Below, one piece after another: positions 16,434-24,916 of a stretch of DNA of 64,000 nucleotides. Source of the stretch: Gammaproteobacteria bacterium (GTDB lineage: Bacteria > Pseudomonadota > Gammaproteobacteria > Pseudomonadales > Azotimanducaceae); assembly GCA_009840545.1 (NCBI GenBank), contig VXNM01000011.1, forward strand, positions 62,001 through 126,000, read 5' to 3'. The position numbers and the translations under genes were made by a program. Numbering within the stretch: position 1 is the stretch's first letter; the number at the start of each line of letters is the position of its first letter. The notes beneath the pieces were generated by a model, which worked only from the letters and a program-made list of their open reading frames with translations, was not told the DNA's origin and ran no database searches.

Positions 16434-16904
16434 CTACAGAATGTCTTGCTTGGATGAAGTGTTCGATTCAACACTTGCCTTCAATTGGAACTCGCGACGC
16501 TTCTTGTCAAGCCAACTCACTGTCTCTTCAAGTCTTATCGGCGACTTGAGCTCGCACTCCCAGAGGACAATGACCTCATATCCAGCATCTTTCAGTTCCT
16601 TCAAGTTCTTTCGGTCTCGTTGCACGTTTCTCTCAAACTTTTCTAGCCAGAACTCGGTATTAGATTTTGGAATAGAGGAGTGTCGGCAGTCCTGGTGGCG
16701 ATGCCAGAAACAGCCGTGGACAAGAATCACAGTCCGGTACTTCGAAAGCACGATGTCTGGAGTGCCTGGTAGGTTCTTGTTGTGAATGCGAAACCTGAAT
16801 CCGTTGGCATGCAAAACCGAACGCACTCGAACTTCAGCTTTCGAATTCGTGCTCCGAATACTCTGCATGATCTTACGCCGGGTTTCGGAAGATACGATGT
16901 CCAT
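16434..16904 (-). CDS. vsr: Very short patch repair endonuclease (Vsr)
   Basis: A 156-residue Vsr-type endonuclease, which nicks next to T:G mismatches made by deamination of 5-methylcytosine. The N-terminal SSETRRKIMQSIRSTNSKAE is diagnostic. The catalytic and zinc region reads LPGTPDIVLSKYR and VHGCFWHRHQDC, followed by WLEKFERNVQRDR and VIVLWECEL, as in the E. coli enzyme. Vsr genes usually sit beside a cytosine-5 methyltransferase (dcm-like). None is adjacent here: the neighbours are an LLM oxidoreductase and PPK2. The last 25 residues are not conserved. Confidence 0.93.
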   Translation of the reverse strand: MDIVSSETRRKIMQSIRSTNSKAEVRVRSVLHANGFRFRIHNKNLPGTPDIVLSKYRTVILVHGCFWHRHQDCRHSSIPKSNTEFWLEKFERNVQRDRKNLKELKDAGYEVIVLWECELKSPIRLEETVSWLDKKRREFQLKASVESNTSSKQDIL

Positions 16905-16975
16905 CTAGATGCTCACAGGCTGTACAGGAGAGATCGTGCAAAGACCTGTTGCCGATTGGATGAGCTCTTCAAATC

Positions 16976-17785
16976 TCAATAGATTTCAGGAATCAAGTTC
17001 TGGGACTCAAAAGGGGGTCGCGTGTAGGATTCGTCTTTGGGCCGAGGCGGGAGTTCAAGCTTGATGCTCTCGACTCTCTTGTACTTGACCATGCTCAAGA
17101 GATGACTTATGCAGTTTAGCCTGGCGTGACTCTTTACGTCTCCGTTGACCACAAACCAAGGTGCTTCCGCAATTGAAGTCCTCGCTAGCATGATGTCTTT
17201 CGCCTTCGAGTAGTCAACCCAACGAGTTCGAGACTGAAGATCCATATTGCTCAACTTCCATGCTTTGTGCGGTTGCGTCAATCGAGCTTGAAACCGTTTC
17301 TCTTGAACTGCATCGGAAACGGAAAACCAATATTTAATCAGTTGAATGCCTGATCGGACAAGCATTCGCTCGAATTCTGGCGCGGCATGAAAAAACTCTT
17401 CGTATTCCTTGTCGGTGCAGAAGCCCATGACTTTCTCGACGCCAGCGCGGTTATACCAACTACGGTCAAAAATGACGAGTTCTCCGGCGGCTGGAAGGTG
17501 TTCAATGTAGCGTTGAAAGTACCATTGAGACCGTTCCTCTTCGTTGGGAGCTGGCAAAGCTACAACTCGAGTGTGACGTGGACGCAAGTACTCCGTGATT
17601 CGTTTGATACAGCTGCCTTTGCCAGCAGCATCTCGACCTTCGAAGACTACAACCACCTTTTTCTTTTCTGTAATGATCCATTCGAGCATATAGGTAAGCT
17701 CGGTTTGTAGTCTTAGCAATTCCACCTCGTATTGAGCTTTGGAGAGTCGCTTTCGCTTGTTCGACTTGGCGCGGTTCTTGTCCAT
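16976..17785 (-). CDS. ppk2: Polyphosphate kinase 2
   Basis: A 269-residue PPK2-family enzyme that transfers phosphate between polyphosphate and nucleoside diphosphates in the cytoplasm. Walker A is VFEGRDAAGKGSCIKRI near residue 48, the lid region is PRHTRVVALPAPNEEERSQW, and Walker B is VIFDRSWYNRAGVEKVMGF near residue 104. The later KYWFSVSDAVQEKRFQAR and TRWVDYSKAKDIML segments are also typical. Length and the basic N-terminal tail (KSNKRKRLSK) fit class I, which phosphorylates ADP or GDP, though single-domain classes are hard to separate by eye. It lies upstream of vsr in the same direction. Confidence 0.92.
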   Translation of the reverse strand: MDKNRAKSNKRKRLSKAQYEVELLRLQTELTYMLEWIITEKKKVVVVFEGRDAAGKGSCIKRITEYLRPRHTRVVALPAPNEEERSQWYFQRYIEHLPAAGELVIFDRSWYNRAGVEKVMGFCTDKEYEEFFHAAPEFERMLVRSGIQLIKYWFSVSDAVQEKRFQARLTQPHKAWKLSNMDLQSRTRWVDYSKAKDIMLARTSIAEAPWFVVNGDVKSHARLNCISHLLSMVKYKRVESIKLELPPRPKDESYTRPPFESQNLIPEIY

Positions 17786-17942
17786 TGTTGAAGCATGCTC
17801 CTCTATCCCACGTTGATTGTAGAAAGAGTCAACGATACTTGCTAATTGCTATTGTTGAGAAAGAGTTTCTATTCACAAAGTAATGACTACAAGGTAGACA
17901 AGCTCGGTTGCTCGTACAGAGTGTTTAGATTGGATTGAGCAG

Positions 17943-19610
17943 TTAAGATGCAGAGCTCAAACCTGTCCCCATTTCTTCATAGATATTTAAGAATGACTGT
18001 GAACTAATCTCTTTATTCTTTTCATTATTAACAATTTTTCTTAAAACACTCTTCAGATCACGACTGCTGACCAAGGGAGTGTACTGCCTTTCATTAAAAA
18101 TAGATTCATTAAGATGATTGAGTATTCTCTCTGCTTCGACATTTGAGCTCAAGATTTGTAAGGCTTCGACTCTGGTAACTTGCAAGTGTGCGACCAGCCA
18201 GTCTGCCATTGCATTCTTGACCTCGCTTGGATGTCGGCTCTTTAGTCGTTTTCTGATCAGTCCAATTGCTGGCGCCATTGGTTCTTTGCCAAAAGGCCAG
18301 TGGCGTCTAGAAACGAATAGAACGAGAAGCGCAACCATTAAACCGAGGAATACGCACAAGAACACAAGCACCTGCCACGGTGGAAGTAAGAATCGGGAGC
18401 TCGCTAAATTCTCTGCATCTTGTTCGGACCCTAGGGGTACGTTTGCACCAACAGCTTGATCTTCTACCGAATCTCCAAGCAATCCTGACGCCACATTGAT
18501 GACTCGCGGTTCAATTATTGTCTGCTTGATCTGCTTATCTTGAGGGTCCCACCAAGTAACTTCAGTTTGAGGTATCTCTACTGCTCCTGGTTTGGTCAAA
18601 AGCAGGGTTTCCGACTGGACACGCTTTCCAACGACGCTATCGACCAATGCCGCATCACTCAATTGTGGTGGGTCGGGGTACTGTCGAATGGAATCGTGAG
18701 TGTTGAGTACGACCTCAGGTATGCCCGTACTGTGTGAATCGATGGCGGTTATCTCGACCTCCCGCAGAATAGAGTCACCTACACTGAGCCCTTCCAAGTC
18801 TGAAGTATCTAGGCTGTCCGAGATTCGAACATCTGAAGCAGGGAACCAATTTTGGTCAACAGGGTAGTCATTGGGAATCGGAAGAATTCGGAGCACTTTT
18901 GACTCGCTAAAGATAGGGAGCGTGACATCTCGTGTACCAATAGACAGGCGAACAAGCACTTGCGATGCGGGTATTGTTAGCTCGCCACTTCGCTCCGCAA
19001 ACACTACAGAACGGCGAATGAGCACGTTATGGTGGCTATCTCCTCGCACTGAGAAGCTTCTTTTGACATCGCCAATTTCTACCACCAGAGCTTCTTCAAT
19101 GCTGAGTGGTCCGAATTGCTCGGGGCGAACTTGTACGCTGTTGGAGTAGTAAAGTCGGCGAGTAACGTGGATTGCCGCTTGGACATATGGTTCTTGGGGC
19201 GTAATGGTGGTTTCGAAGAAGACGTGCTCATTGATCTGCCTTCTCAGTTCTGGATCAATTTCGCTGACCACAATCGTAATAGGATCCGTCTCTTCATTCC
19301 CAAATCGAAATGAGGGAATGGTCAGACTCCCCGCTCTCTTGGGTATCAAATAGACTTCCCAAGACAGAATTCTCTTGACACGCCCATTGACAATCTCCAC
19401 GTTCTCACGATGCTGAGATCTTGCCGCCAAGTGGAAATCATTGTCTAGAACCGTCCAATCTGGTTCTGAGTAGTTTTGACTACCCGACACCGCAACTGAC
19501 AGCATGACAACTTGTGTCTCATCAATTTTGTCCTGGTCAACCATCGCACTGACGGCAGCCAACAAAGGAGCGGAAATAGTGAGAAGAACTGCCGTAAATG
19601 CAATCTTCAC
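17943..19610 (-). CDS. batD: BatD-like oxygen-tolerance protein
   Basis: A 555-residue exported membrane protein and the last gene of the moxR-bat operon. It has an N-terminal signal peptide (IAFTAVLLTISAPLLAAVSA), a long periplasmic part made of beta-sandwich repeats (for example ILSWEVYLIPKRAGSLTIPSF and later SGELTIPASQV), and one transmembrane helix near residue 415 (WQVLVFLCVFLGLMVALLVL) before a cytoplasmic tail. This is the BatD layout. BatD is thought to work with BatA and BatB at the inner membrane, possibly in envelope stress or aerotolerance; the mechanism is unknown. GTG 19610 overlaps the batB stop (GTGA) and is preferred over TTG 19613. The 3' end is noticeably A/T-rich. Confidence 0.8.
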   Translation of the reverse strand: MKIAFTAVLLTISAPLLAAVSAMVDQDKIDETQVVMLSVAVSGSQNYSEPDWTVLDNDFHLAARSQHRENVEIVNGRVKRILSWEVYLIPKRAGSLTIPSFRFGNEETDPITIVVSEIDPELRRQINEHVFFETTITPQEPYVQAAIHVTRRLYYSNSVQVRPEQFGPLSIEEALVVEIGDVKRSFSVRGDSHHNVLIRRSVVFAERSGELTIPASQVLVRLSIGTRDVTLPIFSESKVLRILPIPNDYPVDQNWFPASDVRISDSLDTSDLEGLSVGDSILREVEITAIDSHSTGIPEVVLNTHDSIRQYPDPPQLSDAALVDSVVGKRVQSETLLLTKPGAVEIPQTEVTWWDPQDKQIKQTIIEPRVINVASGLLGDSVEDQAVGANVPLGSEQDAENLASSRFLLPPWQVLVFLCVFLGLMVALLVLFVSRRHWPFGKEPMAPAIGLIRKRLKSRHPSEVKNAMADWLVAHLQVTRVEALQILSSNVEAERILNHLNESIFNERQYTPLVSSRDLKSVLRKIVNNEKNKEISSQSFLNIYEEMGTGLSSAS

Positions 19611-21430
19611 CAACTTGGCTCCGCCGAATCGTAGGTGATTTCTCCGTTGCGAACCCGTTGAATCGACTCGTGCCTGAACTTGTTAGATAACAGGCTTCCA
19701 GGATCGTCTGGAATTCGTCTTAGCCAGCGATCGAACGCATCCTCAGTTTCCCGCTCGTCATTTGCTTGAGTTTCAGCATCGGAGTTACTCTCCTCTTGGT
19801 CCCCTTGGTCTGATCCATCGTCTTCCGAGTCGTCTTCTTCTGACTCGTCAGCAAGCGACTGATCTTCCCTGGATTCTTGCGGCTCTGTTTGGTCCGGAGA
19901 CGTTGAACCGCTTTCGTCGCTCTCTTGATCTTGAGGTTCTCCAGACTGTTGCTGGCTCTGTTCTTGAGACTCATCGGAATTCTGTTCACTCTGTTCCGGC
20001 GACTGCTGCGACTCCGAATCCTGTTGCGACTCGCCTTGTTGCTGCTGTTCGCTCTGCTGCTGTAACTCGTTTAGCAACTCCTCCAAGACTTGTTTGTTAT
20101 GTTTGGCATCTTCATGTGTTGGGTCATCTTTCAACACGTTCTCGTACACTTCGATGGCATCTTCCAAGAGACCGTCCTTTGCCAGAGCATTCCCAAGGTT
20201 GTAGCGGGAGCTTAGAGACTCTTCTTCTTGGAACATCTCTGCTGCTTCTTCAAACTTTCCGCTCCTGTACTTGGCAACCGCTTGCCATCCCGAATCTTCA
20301 AAAAGCTCCTCCGCATCTTCAGTCCGTCCTTCATTGAGTGCTTCGTAGCCTTGTAGGTCTCGGGGTATCCAAATGTCGTCTTTCCAATCAGCTTTGACAC
20401 TTGGAGCTACCACAATTAGGACGACCACAACAATTCCTCTCCGCAGTCCAAGAAGGGCGAGAATGGCTATAGGTACGAGGAGCAAGTATCCTGCATCGTG
20501 CCAAACGTCAAATTCACGATTCTCGACACGTATCGTGTCGGAGTCGCCCAACCATCCTGCGTCAAAGAAGCTTGCAACATCGGAGTCATCAAGTGTTATC
20601 TCATGGTAAGCCCCGCCCGTGGATTGAGCGTACTTCCGAAGCTTTGCACCATCAAGTATTGGACGGATGACATTGCCGTTTTCATCGCGTAGGAACTCGT
20701 ACTCGTTGCTTACCGGAATAGGACCTCCCTTTTTGGTACCTATTCCGAGAATGTGAACGGGTGCGTTACCGACTTCGGGTTTCAATAATTCCGATGGCTC
20801 TTCGATGTCGTCTGTGACAAGCAAGATTCTTCCTTGTCCATTGGTGCCTTTTTCAATCAATTGATTAGCTAGCATCAAGGCATCGCTGGTATTGCTACCA
20901 GGTATGGGCATCATACCCGGGTTTAGGGATGAAACAAGGTGCTCAATTGTGCCGGTATCGTTGGTAAGCGGAGTCACGATGTGCGCATCGCCGGCGTAAG
21001 CAATCATTCCGGTCGTGCCTTCTTCGCGATTCCGAAGGATGTCTGTTATCTTTTGCCTTGCACGAACAAATCGAGAAGGAGGGACGTCCGCAACGTACAT
21101 GCTATAGGAGAGATCCCAGACAAGAACAAGATTGTCATCCTTACGATCAACTGGTTGCGGTAACTTCTCCCAAGACGGTCCGGCGAGAGCCAAGAATGCC
21201 AGGGCAAATGCTGCAGCTACAACTATATCCACGATCCTATATTGCTTCGAGGTGACCTTTTGTGGCATCAATACTTCAAGCAGCTCGGCCGATACTACGG
21301 ACTCCCATCCGCTCGATCCTCGTCGAAATCTCTTTCTCAACAAATAGGCAACCGGAACTAAGAACAAGCACAAGAGCCACCACGGGCGAATGAAATGGAG
21401 CTGTTGAATCCACTGAATCAAGTCGTTCAC
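19607..21430 (-). CDS. BatB/BatC fusion: VWA domain plus TPR and Gln-rich tail
   Basis: A 607-residue inner-membrane protein. Two helices flank the N-terminal part (WWLLCLFLVPVAYLL; VVAAAFALAFLALAG), followed by a von Willebrand A domain with a MIDAS-like VWDLSYSMYVADVPPSR near residue 95 and ILLVTDDIEE. Another helix pair follows near residue 325 (YLLLVPIAILALLG). The remainder is a TPR-like region (GRTEDAEELFEDSGW, YRSGKFEEAAEMF, DAIEVYENVLKDDPTHEDA), then about 110 residues very rich in Gln, Glu, Ser and Asp. This looks like BatB fused to BatC. GTG 21430 overlaps the batA stop as GTGA, so it is taken as the start instead of ATG 21484. Confidence 0.82.
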   Translation of the reverse strand: MNDLIQWIQQLHFIRPWWLLCLFLVPVAYLLRKRFRRGSSGWESVVSAELLEVLMPQKVTSKQYRIVDIVVAAAFALAFLALAGPSWEKLPQPVDRKDDNLVLVWDLSYSMYVADVPPSRFVRARQKITDILRNREEGTTGMIAYAGDAHIVTPLTNDTGTIEHLVSSLNPGMMPIPGSNTSDALMLANQLIEKGTNGQGRILLVTDDIEEPSELLKPEVGNAPVHILGIGTKKGGPIPVSNEYEFLRDENGNVIRPILDGAKLRKYAQSTGGAYHEITLDDSDVASFFDAGWLGDSDTIRVENREFDVWHDAGYLLLVPIAILALLGLRRGIVVVVLIVVAPSVKADWKDDIWIPRDLQGYEALNEGRTEDAEELFEDSGWQAVAKYRSGKFEEAAEMFQEEESLSSRYNLGNALAKDGLLEDAIEVYENVLKDDPTHEDAKHNKQVLEELLNELQQQSEQQQQGESQQDSESQQSPEQSEQNSDESQEQSQQQSGEPQDQESDESGSTSPDQTEPQESREDQSLADESEEDDSEDDGSDQGDQEESNSDAETQANDERETEDAFDRWLRRIPDDPGSLLSNKFRHESIQRVRNGEITYDSAEPSW

Positions 21431-22407
21431 CTTCGTACCCACCAAGCTAGGGCAAACAAGACGAGCGAAGCAATCAGGGGCCAATGAAACAAGGACTTTA
21501 CAGGCCGGAGCATTTCAGGATCCTGATCGATGGGTTCGATCGCAGCTATGTGCGCATATATCCTTTCCAATCCTTGGGTATCGTTTGCACGAAAGAACAA
21601 GCCGCCTGTTTTTTCCGAGATTTCTTCGAGTGCCTTGGTATTCATAGGCGGACCTCTAAACCTGAAAGTTCGTCGCCCTAGTCCCAATTGTGCAGAAGAA
21701 TCGGAGCCAATTCCGATAGTGTGAATGCGGACGTTGGATTCCACTGCTAAGCGAGTAGCCTCTTCAGGCGAGAGCACTCCTTCGTTGTGTGAACCGTCGG
21801 TCATGAGAATGAGAATTCGGTGATCGATGGGACGTTCAATCAGTCTCTTGACCGCTAGTCCTATCGTATCCCCGATTGCCGTTTGGCCGCCCGCAATTCC
21901 TGCGGATGATTCCTGCAACATTTCGTTAACGGTCTCGACATCGAAAGTCAAGGGTACGTAGACGTAGGCTCGTGTTCCAAACAGAATGAGCCCTATTCGA
22001 TCACCGTGCCGTGACAAAATAAACGGTTCGACTACATGCTTGAGAGATTCGAGACGTGTGACCTTGTCCCGCTCGATAAACATGTCGTCGGTATTCATGC
22101 TGCCTGAGATATCCACCGCTAAGAACATGTCGCGTCCCAGGGTTGGAAGCGGAGTAAGTTCGCCCGTCCACTGAGGACGGGCGAGGGCAGTGATCAACGA
22201 TGCCCATGCAAGAAACAGAACAATGAGCCTCGCCCATCGTGTCGGATCTCTCCACGTTGCAGATGCGTCAGATGAGAACTCAAACGCACCAATGTCTGGA
22301 ACGGTCAACGCTGCCCGTTTTCGGTCGAAGTGTGGGATGGAGACACGCAATATTGGAAAAAGGAGAATAAGGGTGAAGACCCAAGGCCAAAGAAATTCAA
22401 GCATCAT
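21427..22407 (-). CDS. batA: BatA-like VWA domain membrane protein
   Basis: A 326-residue inner-membrane protein with helices at the N-terminus (FLWPWVFTLILLFPIL), near residue 60 (LIVLFLAWASLITALA), and at the C-terminus (WPLIASLVLFALAWWV). Between them is a von Willebrand A domain with a full MIDAS motif, AVDISGSMNTDD near residue 96, then GGQTAIGDTIGLA and ILMTDGSHNEG. The intact DxSxS distinguishes it from the neighbouring BatB-like protein, which has DLSYS. It overlaps the upstream DUF4381 gene by 11 bases and the downstream gene by 4. Confidence 0.87.
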   Translation of the reverse strand: MMLEFLWPWVFTLILLFPILRVSIPHFDRKRAALTVPDIGAFEFSSDASATWRDPTRWARLIVLFLAWASLITALARPQWTGELTPLPTLGRDMFLAVDISGSMNTDDMFIERDKVTRLESLKHVVEPFILSRHGDRIGLILFGTRAYVYVPLTFDVETVNEMLQESSAGIAGGQTAIGDTIGLAVKRLIERPIDHRILILMTDGSHNEGVLSPEEATRLAVESNVRIHTIGIGSDSSAQLGLGRRTFRFRGPPMNTKALEEISEKTGGLFFRANDTQGLERIYAHIAAIEPIDQDPEMLRPVKSLFHWPLIASLVLFALAWWVRR

Positions 22408-22924
22408 TCTTCACCTTAAGCGGTGCCACCCTCAGCAGCGTCTTATCTATGAGATCCTTCAAGCCAGCATCTGAGAAAGGTTCGTTAAGATATCTAGTGG
22501 ATCCGAGGCATCGACCAACACCTTCTACGAATTCTCGCTCATTGAATCGTTCGGCAAGCAACTCCAACCAATTGGATCCATGAAGTTGTGCGGCCTCCTG
22601 CTGCCCTTCGATTCGTACAACAAGCTCTTTGAACAGCAGATTGAGCCGAGTAGCATATTCTCGACCATCAATCTGACCTTCATTCCGTATACGGTTCAGT
22701 CTCATTGCAGCGGCTCGAATCGCCGTGTATGGTGCTTGCTTTCGCCGCTCTGTGATTACGATCCAAATAAGCACGCTGAGCATTGCAAGGACAAGACCCA
22801 CAACAGCCCACCATCCGACAGGAATAGGCCACCAGCCAGGAACAGCCGGTTCATGAATGTCGCGAAGTCGCTGAAGTGCTTCAGTTACTCGGCTGTCAAT
22901 GGAAATTGAAGGAATCCAATTCAT
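22397..22924 (-). CDS. DUF4381 family membrane protein
   Basis: A 175-residue protein with one transmembrane helix near residues 38-57 (WWAVVGLVLAMLSVLIWIVI), preceded by a proline-rich LRDIHEPAVPGWWPIP and followed by a cytoplasmic helical domain (LNLLFKELVVRI). DIHEP followed by PGWWPIPVGWW is characteristic of the DUF4381 proteins found between DUF58 and BatA genes in gammaproteobacteria. It is thought to be part of the MoxR-Bat complex; its role is unknown. It overlaps genes on both sides, which supports translational coupling. Confidence 0.85.
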   Translation of the reverse strand: MNWIPSISIDSRVTEALQRLRDIHEPAVPGWWPIPVGWWAVVGLVLAMLSVLIWIVITERRKQAPYTAIRAAAMRLNRIRNEGQIDGREYATRLNLLFKELVVRIEGQQEAAQLHGSNWLELLAERFNEREFVEGVGRCLGSTRYLNEPFSDAGLKDLIDKTLLRVAPLKVKNDA

Positions 22925-23801
22925 TGTCGGTTGATATTGAGGTAAACGATACGTTACTTCGGATGCAAAGAGATCTCAATTCATTGATCTTAGAAGAAAA
23001 TCTTGTTGAGTATTCATCGCGCAAGGACTGGCGCCCGCTGTGAAACATTACATGGGAAACACCATTTGTAACGTTGTAGAAATCTGCGGGAGGGAGTGTT
23101 CTTTCGATTTCGTCGTATACGTGGATTGCTTGCATTTCATGATGGTGTCCACGATTAAGAAGCTCCTCCACTGCCTCAATCTCGAGCGCGGCAAAGTCGC
23201 TGACAACAAATATTCTGTGGTGTGCCGGAGCAATTCGGCGAAGCCGAAGAAGAAGGCTCTTCCATCTCTCACTCTTGTTGCGCTCAGAGCGGACCCGACT
23301 GTCCAACACGTTGAGTTTTCTATTGGCATTTACAACAGCACTCAGTACTTTCACGACTGCAGTTCCGTTTCGAAATGGCTTGATGACATCAATTTGGTCG
23401 GTACCGAACACAAGCCCGCCGACTCGATCACGTTCCGCTAGCGTTTGCCAAGCAATGCGCGCTGCAATCTCCGCCGCCGCAACCGACTTCAGTCGCTTGT
23501 TACTTCCAAGAAACATAGATCGTGATTGGTCGACAACGATCAGCGTAGGCCGTTCACGTTCCTCGGTATAAACCTTTGTATGAGGAAGTTGTTTCCTCGC
23601 AGTGACCTTCCAATCAATGTTTCTCACATCGTCACCGGGCTGATAGAGGCGAACCTCTTCGAAATCAACTCCTCGTCCACGATGAACCGAAACTCGTTCA
23701 CCTGACATTGGACTCTTGCTTCTTCGACTTCGCGCCCGTGCGGAACTGGTTTTCGACAGTTCTACAAGGTCTTGAAGCGAAACATAGGCACCACGAAGCA
23801 T
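22896..23801 (-). CDS. DUF58 family protein
   Basis: A 301-residue soluble protein of the DUF58 family, a partner of MoxR ATPases. Characteristic segments are HRGRGVDFEEVRLYQPGDDV followed by RNIDWKVTARKQLPHTKVYTEERE, and LIVVDQSRSMFLGS, a degenerate VWA metal site (DQSRSM). It has no membrane helices. It begins 10 bases after the moxR stop and overlaps the DUF4381 gene by 29 bases. DUF58 proteins are likely adaptor or substrate-binding subunits for the ATPase. Confidence 0.9.
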   Translation of the reverse strand: MLRGAYVSLQDLVELSKTSSARARSRRSKSPMSGERVSVHRGRGVDFEEVRLYQPGDDVRNIDWKVTARKQLPHTKVYTEERERPTLIVVDQSRSMFLGSNKRLKSVAAAEIAARIAWQTLAERDRVGGLVFGTDQIDVIKPFRNGTAVVKVLSAVVNANRKLNVLDSRVRSERNKSERWKSLLLRLRRIAPAHHRIFVVSDFAALEIEAVEELLNRGHHHEMQAIHVYDEIERTLPPADFYNVTNGVSHVMFHSGRQSLRDEYSTRFSSKINELRSLCIRSNVSFTSISTDNELDSFNFH

Positions 23802-23811
23802 CGTTTAGAGT

Positions 23812-24810
23812 CTAGGGAACAGGAACCATCTTGAGAGACTCGTCCACTACGGCATCCGGTGTAATACCTTGGGCTTCAGCTTCGAACGAGAGAATAATGC
23901 GGTGTCTCATGACATCATGGACAACGTTGTGAACATCTTCCGGAGACACGTATGCTCGACCATCCAACCAAGCGACCGTACGACAACCAAGGTCCAGTGC
24001 AATAGTGGCACGAGGGCTTGCCCCGTACTCGACCCCTTCTACACCGGCTGATCGTGTGTATGTGACAAGTGCGACGATGTAGCGTTCAATCGAATCTGCC
24101 ATGTGCAACTCTGAAATCTCCTTACGAGCTTCAAAGATCTCTTCTTCTTCGAGAACCAGTGGAGGTGGATCTTCGTCCTTCAAGATTTCGTCACGTGCAA
24201 TTCTGAGAATACGCAGCTCTTGAGGAGGAGGTGGATAGCCAACTTGGATGTGCATCAAGAATCGGTCTAACTGCGCTTCAGGAAGGGGATAGGTTCCTTC
24301 TTGTTCTATAGGGTTTTGAGTAGCCATCACGAGAAATAGTTCGGGCAGCTTGAAGGTCTCTCGACCTTGTGTCACTTGGTGTTCGGCCATACCCTCCAAA
24401 AGTGCGGATTGCACTTTAGCCGGCGCGCGATTGACTTCGTCGGCCAAGAGCAAATTGTGGAAAATAGGACCTTGTTGAAAGTGGAACGTTCCATCCTCTG
24501 GGCGAAAGACTTCGGTACCTGTAACGTCACTGGGTAACAAATCGGGAGTGAACTGAATTCGATGAAACTCTCCGCGTACGCCTCGTGCGAGTTCTTTGAT
24601 TACACGAGTCTTGGCTAAGCCAGGTGCGCCTTCCACAAGCAAATGTCCACCGCATAGGAGCGCGATAACCAAGCGTTGCGTAAGAATCGGCTGACCAACA
24701 ACTCGAGTGTTTAGCCATTCATTTAGTTTGCGTACACGGTCGAGTGTAGAAGTCACTTCATTCCTAACAGGGTGTTTGCGATGAACAGGGGCGATTGTAT
24801 TCATGGTCAT
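23812..24810 (-). CDS. moxR: MoxR-family AAA+ ATPase
   Basis: A 332-residue AAA+ ATPase, first gene of the bat operon, thought to act as a chaperone that matures or inserts partner proteins such as the VWA-domain subunits. Walker A is LLVEGAPGLAKTRVIKELA, Walker B is NLLLADEVNRAPAKVQSALL, and sensor 1 is LVMATQNPIEQEGTYPLPEAQ; LDRFLMHIQVGYP contains the arginine finger region. ATG 24810 has AGGAGC about 9 bases upstream and is preferred over the upstream ATG at 24849. A second ATG follows two codons later. Confidence 0.93.
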   Translation of the reverse strand: MTMNTIAPVHRKHPVRNEVTSTLDRVRKLNEWLNTRVVGQPILTQRLVIALLCGGHLLVEGAPGLAKTRVIKELARGVRGEFHRIQFTPDLLPSDVTGTEVFRPEDGTFHFQQGPIFHNLLLADEVNRAPAKVQSALLEGMAEHQVTQGRETFKLPELFLVMATQNPIEQEGTYPLPEAQLDRFLMHIQVGYPPPPQELRILRIARDEILKDEDPPPLVLEEEEIFEARKEISELHMADSIERYIVALVTYTRSAGVEGVEYGASPRATIALDLGCRTVAWLDGRAYVSPEDVHNVVHDVMRHRIILSFEAEAQGITPDAVVDESLKMVPVP

Positions 24811-24916
24811 GCGAAAATTGCTCCTAAGTTCACAGATCGCGCTTGACACAGTGCTTTTCTCTATTGATCATTCTTCTCGCGTGTCGGCAGCTCGTCATGT
24901 TATTTAACATAGCGTT

